The position numbers were made by a program, and so were the translations under genes. The notes beneath the pieces are model-generated. The model was not told the origin of the DNA. It saw only the letters and a program-made list of their open reading frames with translations, and searched no databases. Shown one piece after another: positions 45,987 to 55,307 of a stretch of DNA of 64,000 nt (its first letter is position 1; the number at the start of each line of letters is the position of its first letter). This DNA is from a virus. The stretch is taken from positions 62,001 through 126,000 of IMG/VR virus record IMGVR_UViG_3300020442_000008; one strand, given 5' to 3'.

Positions 45987-47123
45987 ATGGAAATTAAAAT
46001 CGAAAGAACCGCAGAGCAGGTCGAGCTTGTAAAAGCTATGGCCTCTAAGAATCGCGAGGTTGCATACGAAGCCCAGGCTGCACTCGGAGACTTTATTGGT
46101 CCCGTTTTGGCTGAGGTTATTGCTCAAGCTCCTACTCTTAGTAATCTTTTTACTTCGCTTCAGTTTAACTCTGAAGATAACGCAAGTATCCCGTTAGATC
46201 TATATCACGATATTACAGACGAAGACTACATTCAGATCTGGTCGCAAAACGCCCCTGGTGGTTTGCCAACCAATCACGTAGCACCCGTACAACAAGAAAT
46301 GAAGTTTACAACTTACCGTTTGGACAGTGCGCTCTCTTTTGACAAGAGATTCGCTGCTCGTTCCAGAATGGACGTTGTAAGCAAGACTTTCACTCGTATG
46401 GCTCAAGAAATCCTGTTGAAGCAAGATAAAACATCTGCTTCCATGATCTTGACTGCTCTTGGTAATGCTAGTTTCACCGATAACGCTGGAGCAACTCAGT
46501 TCCACGTTCAAGACGCTGTAACTCCTGGCAGATTTCTGCTCGCAGACTTGAATAAGCTCTTTACTCTTTGTAAGAGACTTAACACTTCCTGGGCTGGAGG
46601 AACTCCTGCAGACCGTCGTGGTCGTGGAGTAACTGACTTGATTGTCTCGCCTGAAATCGTAGAAGAAATTCGCGGAATGGCTTATAACCCAATCAATACT
46701 GTAAGTAACCGTAAGGTTAGTGATGGTGCTGGTGGGACTGTTGATGGCGGTGGAGACATTGCTGGAACAGAAGCTCTTCGTGAACGCGTATTCAACAGTG
46801 CTGGAATCCCTGAATTCTATGGAGTTTCCATTATGGAAATTAACGAAATGGGTAAAGACCAGAAATGGAATAACCTTTTCGGTCAAGTTAAGGATGCAGG
46901 AATCAGCTTTAACCCATCAACTCAAGAAGTTATTGTTGGTGTTGATTTGTCCCGCGAATCAATGCTTCGCGCAGTAGCTACAGACGCCGAAAGCGGCTCT
47001 GAGTTTGACTTGGTTGTTGACGATCAATTCGTATCCAGATCTCAAAAGGTTGGGTACTACGGATCTCTTGAAGAAGGCCGCATGCTTCTCGACGACAGAG
47101 TTCTGACAGGTATTATTGTTTAA
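45987..47123 (+). CDS. major capsid protein (HK97 fold)
   Basis: 378 residues. The N-terminal charged helix, then SIPLDLYHDITDEDYIQIWS, an E-loop-like region and an A-domain with VTDLIVSPEIVEEIRGMAYN, plus the C-terminal SRSQKVGYYGSLEEGRML, fit HK97-type capsids. AGGAGA precedes the ATG at about 9 nt. Preceded by protease and decoration genes and followed by a terminator. Confidence 0.85.
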   Translation: MEIKIERTAEQVELVKAMASKNREVAYEAQAALGDFIGPVLAEVIAQAPTLSNLFTSLQFNSEDNASIPLDLYHDITDEDYIQIWSQNAPGGLPTNHVAPVQQEMKFTTYRLDSALSFDKRFAARSRMDVVSKTFTRMAQEILLKQDKTSASMILTALGNASFTDNAGATQFHVQDAVTPGRFLLADLNKLFTLCKRLNTSWAGGTPADRRGRGVTDLIVSPEIVEEIRGMAYNPINTVSNRKVSDGAGGTVDGGGDIAGTEALRERVFNSAGIPEFYGVSIMEINEMGKDQKWNNLFGQVKDAGISFNPSTQEVIVGVDLSRESMLRAVATDAESGSEFDLVVDDQFVSRSQKVGYYGSLEEGRMLLDDRVLTGIIV

Positions 47124-47147
47124 GAGTAAATACTTCTTAAGTTTAAA

Positions 47148-47178
47148 AAAATCCACCTTTTTAGGTGGATTTTTTTTG
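47148..47178 (+). terminator. rho-independent terminator after capsid gene
   Basis: AAAAAAATCCACC / GGTGGATTTTTTTT stem with a short loop and a strong T run. Confidence 0.85.
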
Positions 47179-47200
47179 TGTTCACGAAGAATATATATTT

Positions 47201-47227
47201 GTGTACATTTTATAGGAAAAAGGACTT
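47201..47227 (+). promoter_or_regulatory. GTGTA box with Shine-Dalgarno leader
   Basis: GTGTA at 47201-47205, 22 nt from the ATG at 47228, with AGGAAAAAGGA near the start. Confidence 0.4.
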
Positions 47228-47665
47228 ATGAGTAATACAAGAAAAAACAAAAAGAGTAGTTCTTCTAGGGCCAAGGCAAGCAAAAGCTCGACACCTAAAA
47301 GAAAGAAAACATCACTAGAAAACCTTCAACAAACAAACGGAAAGCTTTATGAACCAACTGTTGATCAGGTTAGAAAGTTGGAAGAAATTTTAGAAGTTAA
47401 GAAAACAAACCCGTTTGGGACAACTGATTTAAGAATATTCGAAGAAAACGTAGCGTCAATGAATTTGACCGATCTTCAAGAAGTTGCAGTAAGGGCTGGA
47501 GTTTTTCCAAATGGTAATAAAACTGTTTTAAAAAATAAATTAATTAAAGCTTTTAAGTCAGAGGGTTTTGGAATAAATAAAAGTGTTGTTGAGTCAGATA
47601 AGCAAATTGTACTTGACCCTAAAAACAAAGCCCATAAAGAAATTATTGATTATTTAAATAGCTAA
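47228..47665 (+). CDS. SAP-domain-like basic protein, 145 aa
   Basis: Lys/Ser-rich disordered N-terminus (about 1-35) then NLTDLQEVAVRAGVFPNGNK and LKNKLIKAFKSEGFG (about 80-115), the SAP DNA-binding motif pattern. May bind DNA inside or around the head. No close family match claimed. Confidence 0.65.
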   Translation: MSNTRKNKKSSSSRAKASKSSTPKRKKTSLENLQQTNGKLYEPTVDQVRKLEEILEVKKTNPFGTTDLRIFEENVASMNLTDLQEVAVRAGVFPNGNKTVLKNKLIKAFKSEGFGINKSVVESDKQIVLDPKNKAHKEIIDYLNS

Positions 47666-47666
47666 A

Positions 47667-48167
47667 ATGACTGCGCTATCTTCAATTGCAGAATCTATAT
47701 TTGACGAAGAGTTCTACTGGAAGGAAGAACTAAAAGATACTCGCTACTCTTCTGGCGAAGAGGAGAGGGAGAAGGAGATAGTGATTATAACTGACTGGCT
47801 TGAGGCTCACTTGGGCGAGCTTAACTTAATGATTAATACTGATTTTGCTGCAGAAAACGGAGTTGTCCCTGACTTAAAAAATGAGGAGTCTGCAATTCTT
47901 AGAGAAATGTATATGATGAATTACTATCGCAAGCAAGGGAGAAATCTCTTGAGGACAATCGATGGATCTGCTGCAAGTTTAAACTTTAAAACTATTCGAG
48001 AAGGAGATTCCGTTATTACTGCGGCATCTATAGGAGAGAAACAAAGCGTTGCTAGAAGTTATCGAATGTTAATGGAGGACGCTAGGGAGAAAATAGAGAA
48101 GTTAGTTCATTCTTACAATATGTATCAGTCTAAGCCTAATCAGGTGTCAGGTAATGATGCAAATTAA
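47667..48167 (+). CDS. head-completion/connector-type protein, 166 aa
   Basis: Helical, acidic (TDWLEAHLGELNLMINTDFA, then EESAILREMYMMNYYRKQGR). Located after the capsid gene where head-tail connector proteins usually are; no diagnostic motif. Confidence 0.5.
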   Translation: MTALSSIAESIFDEEFYWKEELKDTRYSSGEEEREKEIVIITDWLEAHLGELNLMINTDFAAENGVVPDLKNEESAILREMYMMNYYRKQGRNLLRTIDGSAASLNFKTIREGDSVITAASIGEKQSVARSYRMLMEDAREKIEKLVHSYNMYQSKPNQVSGNDAN

Positions 48168-48176
48168 TTTTTTTTA

Positions 48177-48190
48177 GTGTAATATATCTT
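48177..48190 (+). promoter_or_regulatory. GTGTA box, second promoter class
   Basis: GTGTA at 48177-48181, 9 nt to the ATG at 48191. Confidence 0.45.
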
Positions 48191-48727
48191 ATGGAAAATC
48201 CAGAACCCAGGAAACTACATTTCAAGGAATCTAACGAAGCAGAATCCAATGATAGCCGTATGTATAAATCAACGCTATTTCAGGCAGCAAAAAATGCACA
48301 AAAGATTTTTGATTTTCTGAACGAAGGGGTTGAGTTGGACGAATGGATGAAACAAGAAATCATATCTGCCGGGGAAGAGCTTTCTCAAGTTGCCCAGAGC
48401 CTTGAGTATGATAAAGAATACCCAAGAAAAGCAGAATCATTACCTGACGAATCAGAGGTTGAAAATAATTACTTATCTAACGAGGATAAAAGGTACCCCA
48501 TGCCTCAAGAGTCAGAAAGCAGCGAGCAATTCATGACTAGATGCATATATGATGCGAACATGAAAAATAGATACCCCGAGCAAGGAGATCGATTTATGGC
48601 GTGTATGCTTATATTAAATGGGCCAAACGAAAATAAGGCAGATAATCCAGGTGAAAAATTTGAAGATCCGATGGATCCAAGTAAGTCTGAAGTAGACCTT
48701 GATCCTCAGAAACCTATACTTCCTTAA
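48191..48727 (+). CDS. hypothetical head-region protein, 178 aa
   Basis: The segment ESESSEQFMTRCIYDANMKN and RYPEQGDRFMACML resembles a pattern found in many phage head-morphogenesis regions (CxxDxxxxxxYPxxxQR). Acidic tail. Its end overlaps the convergent ClpC-like gene by 14 nt. Confidence 0.6.
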   Translation: MENPEPRKLHFKESNEAESNDSRMYKSTLFQAAKNAQKIFDFLNEGVELDEWMKQEIISAGEELSQVAQSLEYDKEYPRKAESLPDESEVENNYLSNEDKRYPMPQESESSEQFMTRCIYDANMKNRYPEQGDRFMACMLILNGPNENKADNPGEKFEDPMDPSKSEVDLDPQKPILP

Positions 48728-51188
48728 TGGTATGAACTACCTTACCTTTTCTTACGGAGAAAAGGATTCGAGAGCCTTCTTTAAGTTTGGAGGATATCAA
48801 AAGAGTTGCTAGGGGATCTTCGATTTGTTTTTGAATAATTCTAGCTATTGGTCTTGCGCCAAATTTAGAATCTTTTAGGTCTTTTATTATTTCTTCCTTT
48901 AAAGTTTTAGACACAGATAAGGTAATTCTTCTTTTCTTCAGTTTTTCTTTTACAGGTTTTAATTCTAAGTCTATAATTTTATTTAAAGATTTTTCGTCAA
49001 AAGGCTTAAACATAACCACTTCAGTTAGCCTGTTTACGAATTCTGGCCTAAGGGCTTGACTAGCCTTTTCAATAAGTTTTTCTGTATACTTCTCGTCCTC
49101 ATTTTCAAACTGAGCAAACCCTACTCCGGGCTTTTTATGAGCTAGCTCGCTACCTATATTTCCAGTAATTATAATAATTGCATTCCTAAAGTCCCCAACT
49201 CTTCCCAGGCCATCAGTTAACCTACCTTCTTCTAGGATTTGAAGCATCGACTGTATTACATCTGGGTGGGCTTTTTCTATTTCATCAAATAATACAACAC
49301 TGTGTGGGTTTTTCATTATTTTATCAATTAATACCGAGCCTTCTTCGTAACCTACATAACCTGGAGAAGCCCCAGCTAAACGTGTGCTTGCAGTTTTCTC
49401 AGAGTATTCGCTCATGTCTAAATGAATAATTTCTGATTTTTCCCCAAGCAAGCATTTTGAGATTTGTTTTGCGGTATGAGTTTTTCCGAGGCCGCTTTGC
49501 CCTAAAAGTAAAAAACTTCCTATTGGTTTGCATTCATTTCTTAGTCCAGATTTTGATCTCAATATAGCTTGACATATCGAATCTATTGCCTCTTCTTGTC
49601 CGATTATTTTGGTTGCCAATTTTTTATTTAAATTTAAAAACTTTTCAGATTCAGTCATTGATAGCTCGCTCATTGGGATTGACGTGATCTGACTTACTGT
49701 GCGAATAATGTCTTCTTCTTTGATATTGATCTTATTTTTAAATCTTTTTGCAGCCCACTGATTTAGTTTGTCAGAGTATTTTTCTAAAAGCTCATCTTGT
49801 TTTTGTATAATATCGTACTTTGCTAGGTCGTCTATTGCTTGCTCCTCTTGCTTCATAAGTTCTTCTAGTTCTAGCTCCATGTTTTTTATAGATTTTGGCC
49901 TAGTGAATGCTTTTATTTTAATCTTTGCTCCAGTTTGATCCATGATATCAATAGCTTTATCTGGAAACTGCCTGCTGGGTAAGTATCTGTTTGCTAGATT
50001 TACTATTAAATCTAACGATTCTTTAGAAAAAGAAACATGGTGGAATTTTTCATATTTAGAAACTATTCCATTTAGAATCTCTCTAGTTTCTTGAGCCGAT
50101 GGTGGCATACATTTTATTGGCTGAAATCTTCTGTCTAGCGCGGCGTCTTTGAGTATGCTTTTTTTGTATTCGTTATGCGTCGTTGCACCAATGCATCTTA
50201 TATCTCCCCTGGCTAACATGGGCTTGAGGATGTTGGCTGCATCCATGGTGCCTTCTGCGCTTCCTGCTCCAACAAGGGTATGTATTTCGTCAATAAATAT
50301 AATGAACCTCTCCGACTCTTTAACTTCTTCTAGCAAACCCTTTAATCGTTCTTCAAATTGGCCCCTGTATTTGGTTCCAGCAATCATGCCCGCTAGGTCT
50401 AAGGCTAGGATATTTTTATCTAATAAATGCTCTGGAGCATTTCCTTTCGCGATCATTTGCGCCAGCCCTTCTACTAGTGCTGTTTTACCCACTCCCGCCT
50501 CTCCTAGTAGTACAGGATTGTTTTTGGTTCTTCTGCATAGGGTTTCACACATTTCTAATGTTTCTGATTCCCTACCAATGATTTTGTCAAATTTACCCTG
50601 AGATGCCAGAAGGGTATAGTTAAGCGTATACTTCTCTATAAGCGAAGGATTCTTAGAGGACTTTTGGGGTTGTGGTGGTGCAGAAGGGTTATTCATATTA
50701 TTATACATATCATATGTATTCATAATAAAAGGTGTGTCATTACTAATAGAAAGTTTAAAATAATTTTTGATCTCTTCAATAATGATATCTTCTGGTATAT
50801 TTATATCTTTAAAATATTGATTAATTGGAGAGTTTTCGTACTTTAGCATAGCAAGTAATAAATGTTCTATACCTACATAGTCATGTCCAAAGTTATGGCT
50901 GATTAGTGTTGAAATTTCTAATACTTGCTTAAATTTTTTATCAAAAGGTACATCTTTGATATCCTTGCTTGATGTTCTTCTCCATTTTCTCGCTACAGAT
51001 TCAATGAGCGACGCAGGGTCTAACCCGACCGAAATTAAAACTTCATGTACTATCCCTGCCTTAAGATTTAAAATGCCCAAAAATAAATGCTCCAGAGAAA
51101 CCTTAGGATGTCCTAGTTCTTTGCAGCATTTTTTAGCTATTTCAATAGCTCTTTGGGCTCGTGGTGTAAAGTTTGGCTTATGTTCCAT
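48714..51188 (-). CDS. clpC: ClpC/ClpA-like AAA+ unfoldase
   Basis: 824 residues. N-terminal Clp-N repeat pair (TPRAQRAIEIAKKC..., HDYVGIEHLLLAMLKY), AAA1 with GEAGVGKT (about 230), AAA2 with GQSGLGKT (about 560), FDEIEKAHPDV and a small C-terminal domain. A KKPGVGFAQFENE loop could be the ClpP-binding VGF tripeptide. No ClpP gene is in the window, so it would use host ClpP or act alone. Start 51188 or the adjacent 51191. Confidence 0.9.
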   Translation of the reverse strand: MEHKPNFTPRAQRAIEIAKKCCKELGHPKVSLEHLFLGILNLKAGIVHEVLISVGLDPASLIESVARKWRRTSSKDIKDVPFDKKFKQVLEISTLISHNFGHDYVGIEHLLLAMLKYENSPINQYFKDINIPEDIIIEEIKNYFKLSISNDTPFIMNTYDMYNNMNNPSAPPQPQKSSKNPSLIEKYTLNYTLLASQGKFDKIIGRESETLEMCETLCRRTKNNPVLLGEAGVGKTALVEGLAQMIAKGNAPEHLLDKNILALDLAGMIAGTKYRGQFEERLKGLLEEVKESERFIIFIDEIHTLVGAGSAEGTMDAANILKPMLARGDIRCIGATTHNEYKKSILKDAALDRRFQPIKCMPPSAQETREILNGIVSKYEKFHHVSFSKESLDLIVNLANRYLPSRQFPDKAIDIMDQTGAKIKIKAFTRPKSIKNMELELEELMKQEEQAIDDLAKYDIIQKQDELLEKYSDKLNQWAAKRFKNKINIKEEDIIRTVSQITSIPMSELSMTESEKFLNLNKKLATKIIGQEEAIDSICQAILRSKSGLRNECKPIGSFLLLGQSGLGKTHTAKQISKCLLGEKSEIIHLDMSEYSEKTASTRLAGASPGYVGYEEGSVLIDKIMKNPHSVVLFDEIEKAHPDVIQSMLQILEEGRLTDGLGRVGDFRNAIIIITGNIGSELAHKKPGVGFAQFENEDEKYTEKLIEKASQALRPEFVNRLTEVVMFKPFDEKSLNKIIDLELKPVKEKLKKRRITLSVSKTLKEEIIKDLKDSKFGARPIARIIQKQIEDPLATLLISSKLKEGSRILFSVRKGKVVHTIKEV

Positions 51189-51191
51189 CAT

Positions 51192-51203
51192 ATTGAATTA
51201 CAC
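51192..51203 (-). promoter_or_regulatory. GTGTA box, second promoter class
   Basis: - strand GTGTA at 51199-51203, 7 or 10 nt to the two alternative ATGs of the ClpC-like gene. It overlaps the polymerase stop. Confidence 0.45.
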
Positions 51204-53758
51204 TATTTTACGTCAGCTAGCTTCATATAGATGCTTTCATCCATGATTTTTAAGTTACGGATAAAAAATGTCTCATCTCCCTTAGACCCATATGCTGCAA
51301 CTATACTGTTTTTCTCTGGGACTTCGTTATGCTCCAGAAACTCGTCGAGGCTTTTACTTCTTCTGTTGTTGCAGAGCATGCATTGGAAAATGCCATTTTC
51401 ATCTGCGATTTCAACTTTCATATATTTATTACCTGACCTACTAGTTCTAACGAAACTATCCTGAACTAATCCAATAATGCTACCTGAGTCGTTTTGCTGC
51501 ATGTTTAGGTATTCTGAAAAATTGATGAATTTTTGGTTTCCTTTGGCGAAGATTTGCTTTAAGTTTTGACTATAAGAATAACCTAATAGCTGGTTTTCGA
51601 AATACCAGTCAGCGAAGTTGCTGCTTTGTATATTTTTTTGATAAATTTTTCTATAAGGCTCATATTTCTTTTTGAAGTTTTGAAACCTAGACTCCTTAAA
51701 CAAAGGTTTTCCATCGTCCGCAGGAATTTCATTATCTCTTGCATATACTATGCTGTCCAGTAATTTATATTTAAATTTTTCTCCAAGTTCCACAAAGTTT
51801 CTTTTTTCCCTTGGGGTTAAGATATTAAAAACTTGAGCTTCTAAAACCAATAAGGGTCTACTGCCTTCGAAGTTTGATAACGCTCCAGCCTGTATAAGAG
51901 AGCATAAGGTTCCTATATTTAAACCAGCTTGTTTTGCTGCAATAAACATATCGTATTTTGAGCTCGAGTCTTGACTCCTAAATTGTATTAACGAGTCAAT
52001 TGATTTCTCACTAATACCCTTGATGCTATTAAGTCCGTATCTTATGTTTTTACCTTCTTTCTTGAAATCCATGTCTGACTTCGCGAGGTTTGGTGGAAGC
52101 AGTTTGATATTAAAATAACTAAGCTCTTTGCTGATTCGGCTTATTTCTTCCTGCGGTGCTGGCTCAAATCTGGTCATTTTTAGAAGTGATAGAAAGAACT
52201 CTTGAGGGTATTTAAATTTTAAATACGTAGTCCATGCAGATAGTGTCGAATATGCAATCGAGTGACTTTTATTAAAAGAATAGTTTGCGCTGTCTTCTGC
52301 AACCTTCCAGAGTATTTCTCCAATCTCTTTTGGTAATTTGTTTTCTTCAATTTTGTTTTTAATTTTACCTTTCCACTCGGACATTTTATCAACCTTTTTC
52401 TTGCCAACTATTCTTCTGAGTTGTTCTGATTCGTCTAAAGTAAAGCCAACTTTAACAGCCATTTTCATTAATTGCTCTTGATATAATGGTATGCCTCCTG
52501 TATATCCTAAAACCTCATCGAAGAAAGGGTGGATGCTTTGGAAGCTTCCTGTTTGCACATACCTCTCATAATTTGATAAAAATTCGAGAGCACCTGGGCG
52601 AGCAATCGCAAGTACTGCGCTTAGCTCTTCGATGTTTTTTGGTTTGATTTTTTTACAAACCTTATAATCTGTCTCTGCTTCAATTTGAAACAGTCCATGT
52701 GGAGAGTTTAATTCTTGAAGAGGTAGGTAGACATCTTCTGAATGCATATCAATCTCTTCGGGCTTGATCCCTATGAGCTTACAGGTGTCATCTATTACAG
52801 AAAGGGTTCTAAGGCCCAATATGTCAAATTTAACCATAAGCTCTGCAACCCAATTCATATCGTAGCCCGTAATTAAAACGCCGTCTGAATTTTTTTGTGT
52901 TGGGCAAATTTCGGATATTTTACTTCGGGAAATTGCTATACCTGATGGGTGTACGCCAGTGTTTTTGTTTAAACCCTCTATGCCTTTTGCTACCGAAAAT
53001 ATTTCTTCATTTTCATCTGCCCATTTTTTAAAATCTTCACTTTCTTCGTAGGCTTGAGATAGGGGTAGGACTTTACCAAATTGCTTTGGAATCATATCGC
53101 TCACCCTTGACGCTTCGGACTCGTCAAGATCTCCAACGATTTTTATGCACTCTTTCATGCAGAGCTTTCCGCTTAAAGTATTTAAAGTCAGTATTTTTGC
53201 AGTTCTCCCTGGATGCTTCTTTTCGATATACTCAATAACTTTCGGTCTATGCTCATAGGCTATGTCGTTATCAATGTCCGCCAATAAACTACCATCCAAA
53301 TAGGTCTTTCCTCGTTTTTCTATTTTTCTTGCACGACTCTTAGATACAAACCTTTCGAAAAAGAGATCGTTTTCTACGGGATCTATTTTAGTCACACCAA
53401 TTAAATACAACACAAGAGACCCTGCGGCAGATCCTCTTCCTGGACCCGTAGGAATTTCATTGCGATGGCAAAACTCTAATATATCCCAATTTAATAAAAT
53501 ATAATCAACAAAGCCTAATTCATTTAAAATATTAAGTTCTTCTTTTGCTCTGTCATAATATACCTGCTTATTTTCTTTTTTATTTATATCGTGATCTTTT
53601 ATACCTTTTCTGCATAAAGATTTAAGGAATTCGAAATTATCTATATCCTTCTCTACGCCCAAGCTTTCGTATTCCTTATTACTTATATTAATATTTGGCA
53701 GCAGGACGCCTGGCTCCATGCAGTCTTTGTAATCTTTAAATCCTTCTTTAAAACTCAT
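51203..53758 (-). CDS. dnaE: DNA polymerase III alpha subunit, polymerase part
   Basis: 851 residues. GPGRGSAAGSLVLYLIG (residues 105-121) and DIDNDI (161-166) are the DnaE palm and catalytic Asp motifs; YSFNKSHSIAYSTLSAWTTY and LKFKYPQEFF belong to the fingers, followed by an HhH and OB-type end (GLVQDSFVRTSRSGNKYMKV). The N-terminal PHP domain is absent and is encoded separately at 54396-55118. Replicative DNA synthesis. Overlaps the exonuclease gene by 4 nt. Confidence 0.9.
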   Translation of the reverse strand: MSFKEGFKDYKDCMEPGVLLPNINISNKEYESLGVEKDIDNFEFLKSLCRKGIKDHDINKKENKQVYYDRAKEELNILNELGFVDYILLNWDILEFCHRNEIPTGPGRGSAAGSLVLYLIGVTKIDPVENDLFFERFVSKSRARKIEKRGKTYLDGSLLADIDNDIAYEHRPKVIEYIEKKHPGRTAKILTLNTLSGKLCMKECIKIVGDLDESEASRVSDMIPKQFGKVLPLSQAYEESEDFKKWADENEEIFSVAKGIEGLNKNTGVHPSGIAISRSKISEICPTQKNSDGVLITGYDMNWVAELMVKFDILGLRTLSVIDDTCKLIGIKPEEIDMHSEDVYLPLQELNSPHGLFQIEAETDYKVCKKIKPKNIEELSAVLAIARPGALEFLSNYERYVQTGSFQSIHPFFDEVLGYTGGIPLYQEQLMKMAVKVGFTLDESEQLRRIVGKKKVDKMSEWKGKIKNKIEENKLPKEIGEILWKVAEDSANYSFNKSHSIAYSTLSAWTTYLKFKYPQEFFLSLLKMTRFEPAPQEEISRISKELSYFNIKLLPPNLAKSDMDFKKEGKNIRYGLNSIKGISEKSIDSLIQFRSQDSSSKYDMFIAAKQAGLNIGTLCSLIQAGALSNFEGSRPLLVLEAQVFNILTPREKRNFVELGEKFKYKLLDSIVYARDNEIPADDGKPLFKESRFQNFKKKYEPYRKIYQKNIQSSNFADWYFENQLLGYSYSQNLKQIFAKGNQKFINFSEYLNMQQNDSGSIIGLVQDSFVRTSRSGNKYMKVEIADENGIFQCMLCNNRRSKSLDEFLEHNEVPEKNSIVAAYGSKGDETFFIRNLKIMDESIYMKLADVK

Positions 53759-54396
53759 ATTTCTATATCCCAGATCATTTTCTTAAAAACTTCCACATTT
53801 CTTTCTATATCATATAGTGCGTCGTGAAGTTTTTCAGGGTCAAATTCTATATCGTAATCCTTGCAGCATTGCTGAAGGTTAACCTTTAGATTACGCTCCC
53901 TTATATTCAGTAGTCTATACTGCCAAGATACCATGTCTGTTTCTTTCTGTTTCTTTATGCCTTTTTTTATAGCCCTAGCAAGACAAACTGTATCTAGTGA
54001 GTTTTTAACATAACTGTAGTCTGTATTCTTGCCACAAAGTTTTCTGTGAGTATTATGCATGTAAAAGTCAAAGCCAAATATATTATGTCCAACTTTTATA
54101 ATGGAGTCGTCATATAAATATTTCTCAAAATGGGTCAACACTTTTTTTGCGCAGACATTATTCTTTTCATATTTTGCTTTATTAAATCCAGTAATTTTTG
54201 CTGCCTCTTTTGATACTTTTAGGTTCTTCCATTTTACGAGATAGTCTGCTTTATCTATTACTTTAGATAAATCTGTAACAATAAATGCTAATTGCCATGG
54301 TTTGTTTTGTTCAGAAACAAGATTTAGGTTGCACGTTTCATAATCAAAAAACATATACTTTTGTTTCTTGTTGAACCTTAATAGTTTTTCTTTCAT
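53755..54396 (-). CDS. DnaQ-like 3'-5' exonuclease
   Basis: 213 residues. FFDYETCNL (Exo I, residues 16-24), VGHNIFGFDFY (Exo II, about 106-116), and LHDALYDIERNVEVF (Exo III with the His and Asp, about 190-204). Proofreading exonuclease of the polymerase. It lies exactly between the PHP and polymerase genes and overlaps each by a few bases. Confidence 0.9.
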   Translation of the reverse strand: MKEKLLRFNKKQKYMFFDYETCNLNLVSEQNKPWQLAFIVTDLSKVIDKADYLVKWKNLKVSKEAAKITGFNKAKYEKNNVCAKKVLTHFEKYLYDDSIIKVGHNIFGFDFYMHNTHRKLCGKNTDYSYVKNSLDTVCLARAIKKGIKKQKETDMVSWQYRLLNIRERNLKVNLQQCCKDYDIEFDPEKLHDALYDIERNVEVFKKMIWDIEI

Positions 54397-55118
54397 TAGT
54401 TTTGGTTTTCTAGGTAGGATTCAAACGAGAACTCTCTGCTACCGAAGTGGTCTAAGTTTGGTTTGGATAGGGTTTTTTTTCCAAATTTTCTACTGCAAAT
54501 GCATTTGTAGGTTTGGAGTTTTGTTACGTCTGATCTTTTGTTATAATAGATTGATTTTACAATCTCTGTTTCAAGGTTAAATTGTTTTGCGTATTTTCGG
54601 ACCTTTTCTTCCAGTACTTCGTCAAAGGGTAGCCCTCCCTTTTCTATAAAGAAAGTTGGCTTTAATTGGTTTAGGTCTGGAGCGCAACTATCAAAACTCA
54701 TCATATTTTTAAAAATAAAAGAATCATAAAAAGGTATGCAGAGTTTTAAATTTTCTTCCTCCCAGACTTCCTTAAGCTTTGATTCATTGATACACTCTTG
54801 TCCTCCGTGAGCTATACTATATATTTTGTTTAATAGCTTCGCTCCTTTTGAGTTTTTAGCGAAAACAGCCACCTTGTGTTCCTGCTTGCAAATTTTAACC
54901 AGCAATCCAAACCTCAGCTTGAAGCCAAGCTGTTCAGAGTTTTTTAAAGCTTCTGGGAATCCTGTTAAGCTATTTTCCAAAAGGAATAGTTCTTCCATGT
55001 TTTGGTCTTCAAGGATAGAGAATATACTTGTGCTCCCCGAATCTTTATCTTTGCTTGGGGCGCCTAAAGTTAAAATACTTTTTCCTATACTATAATGCGA
55101 AGAGAATATTGGTATCAT
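54396..55118 (-). CDS. PHP-domain-like N-terminal part of DNA polymerase III alpha
   Basis: 240 residues. FLLENSLTGFPEALKNSEQL, FKLRFGLLVKIC and AKNSKGAKLLNKIYSIAHGG fit the PHP region of DnaE. It begins near SSHYSIGKSIL where active PHP has an HxH motif; that metal pair seems reduced to a single His, so the domain may be structural. Together with the polymerase gene it reconstructs a whole DnaE split by the exonuclease gene. Promoter directly upstream. Confidence 0.75.
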   Translation of the reverse strand: MIPIFSSHYSIGKSILTLGAPSKDKDSGSTSIFSILEDQNMEELFLLENSLTGFPEALKNSEQLGFKLRFGLLVKICKQEHKVAVFAKNSKGAKLLNKIYSIAHGGQECINESKLKEVWEEENLKLCIPFYDSFIFKNMMSFDSCAPDLNQLKPTFFIEKGGLPFDEVLEEKVRKYAKQFNLETEIVKSIYYNKRSDVTKLQTYKCICSRKFGKKTLSKPNLDHFGSREFSFESYLENQN

Positions 55119-55129
55119 TTATGGATATA

Positions 55130-55158
55130 AGTATAGCCTAAAACTTCACTTATGTCAA
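55130..55158 (-). promoter_or_regulatory. sigma70-like promoter of the polymerase operon
   Basis: TTGACA at 55153-55158, 17 nt, consensus TATACT at 55130-55135; 11 nt to the ATG at 55118. Confidence 0.75.
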
Positions 55159-55164
55159 GAATCT

Positions 55165-55302
55165 TTAAGGTTTATTTAATAGAGAAAGAAAAAAAACTAT
55201 TCCAATGGTGGCACATATATATATGCCAAATAAGGTTGACGCCCAAAATAAATAAAATAGTATAGATAGCGCTATACGCGCAATTTCAAGCAAATCTTTC
55301 AT
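55165..55302 (-). CDS. small membrane protein, 45 aa
   Basis: MKDLLEIARIALSILFYLFW, ASTLFGIYICATIGIVFFLS: two adjacent hydrophobic spans. Starts 5 nt after the NUDIX stop. Too short for standard calling. Function unknown. Confidence 0.55.
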   Translation of the reverse strand: MKDLLEIARIALSILFYLFWASTLFGIYICATIGIVFFLSLLNKP

Positions 55303-55307
55303 GCAAA

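Noticed and set aside
46200-46886. 228-codon reverse-strand frame inside the capsid gene
   Set aside because: Antisense shadow of the well-supported capsid gene, without a ribosome site or recognisable protein features.
50149-50601. 150-codon plus-strand frame
   Set aside because: Antisense to the AAA1 domain of the ClpC-like gene.
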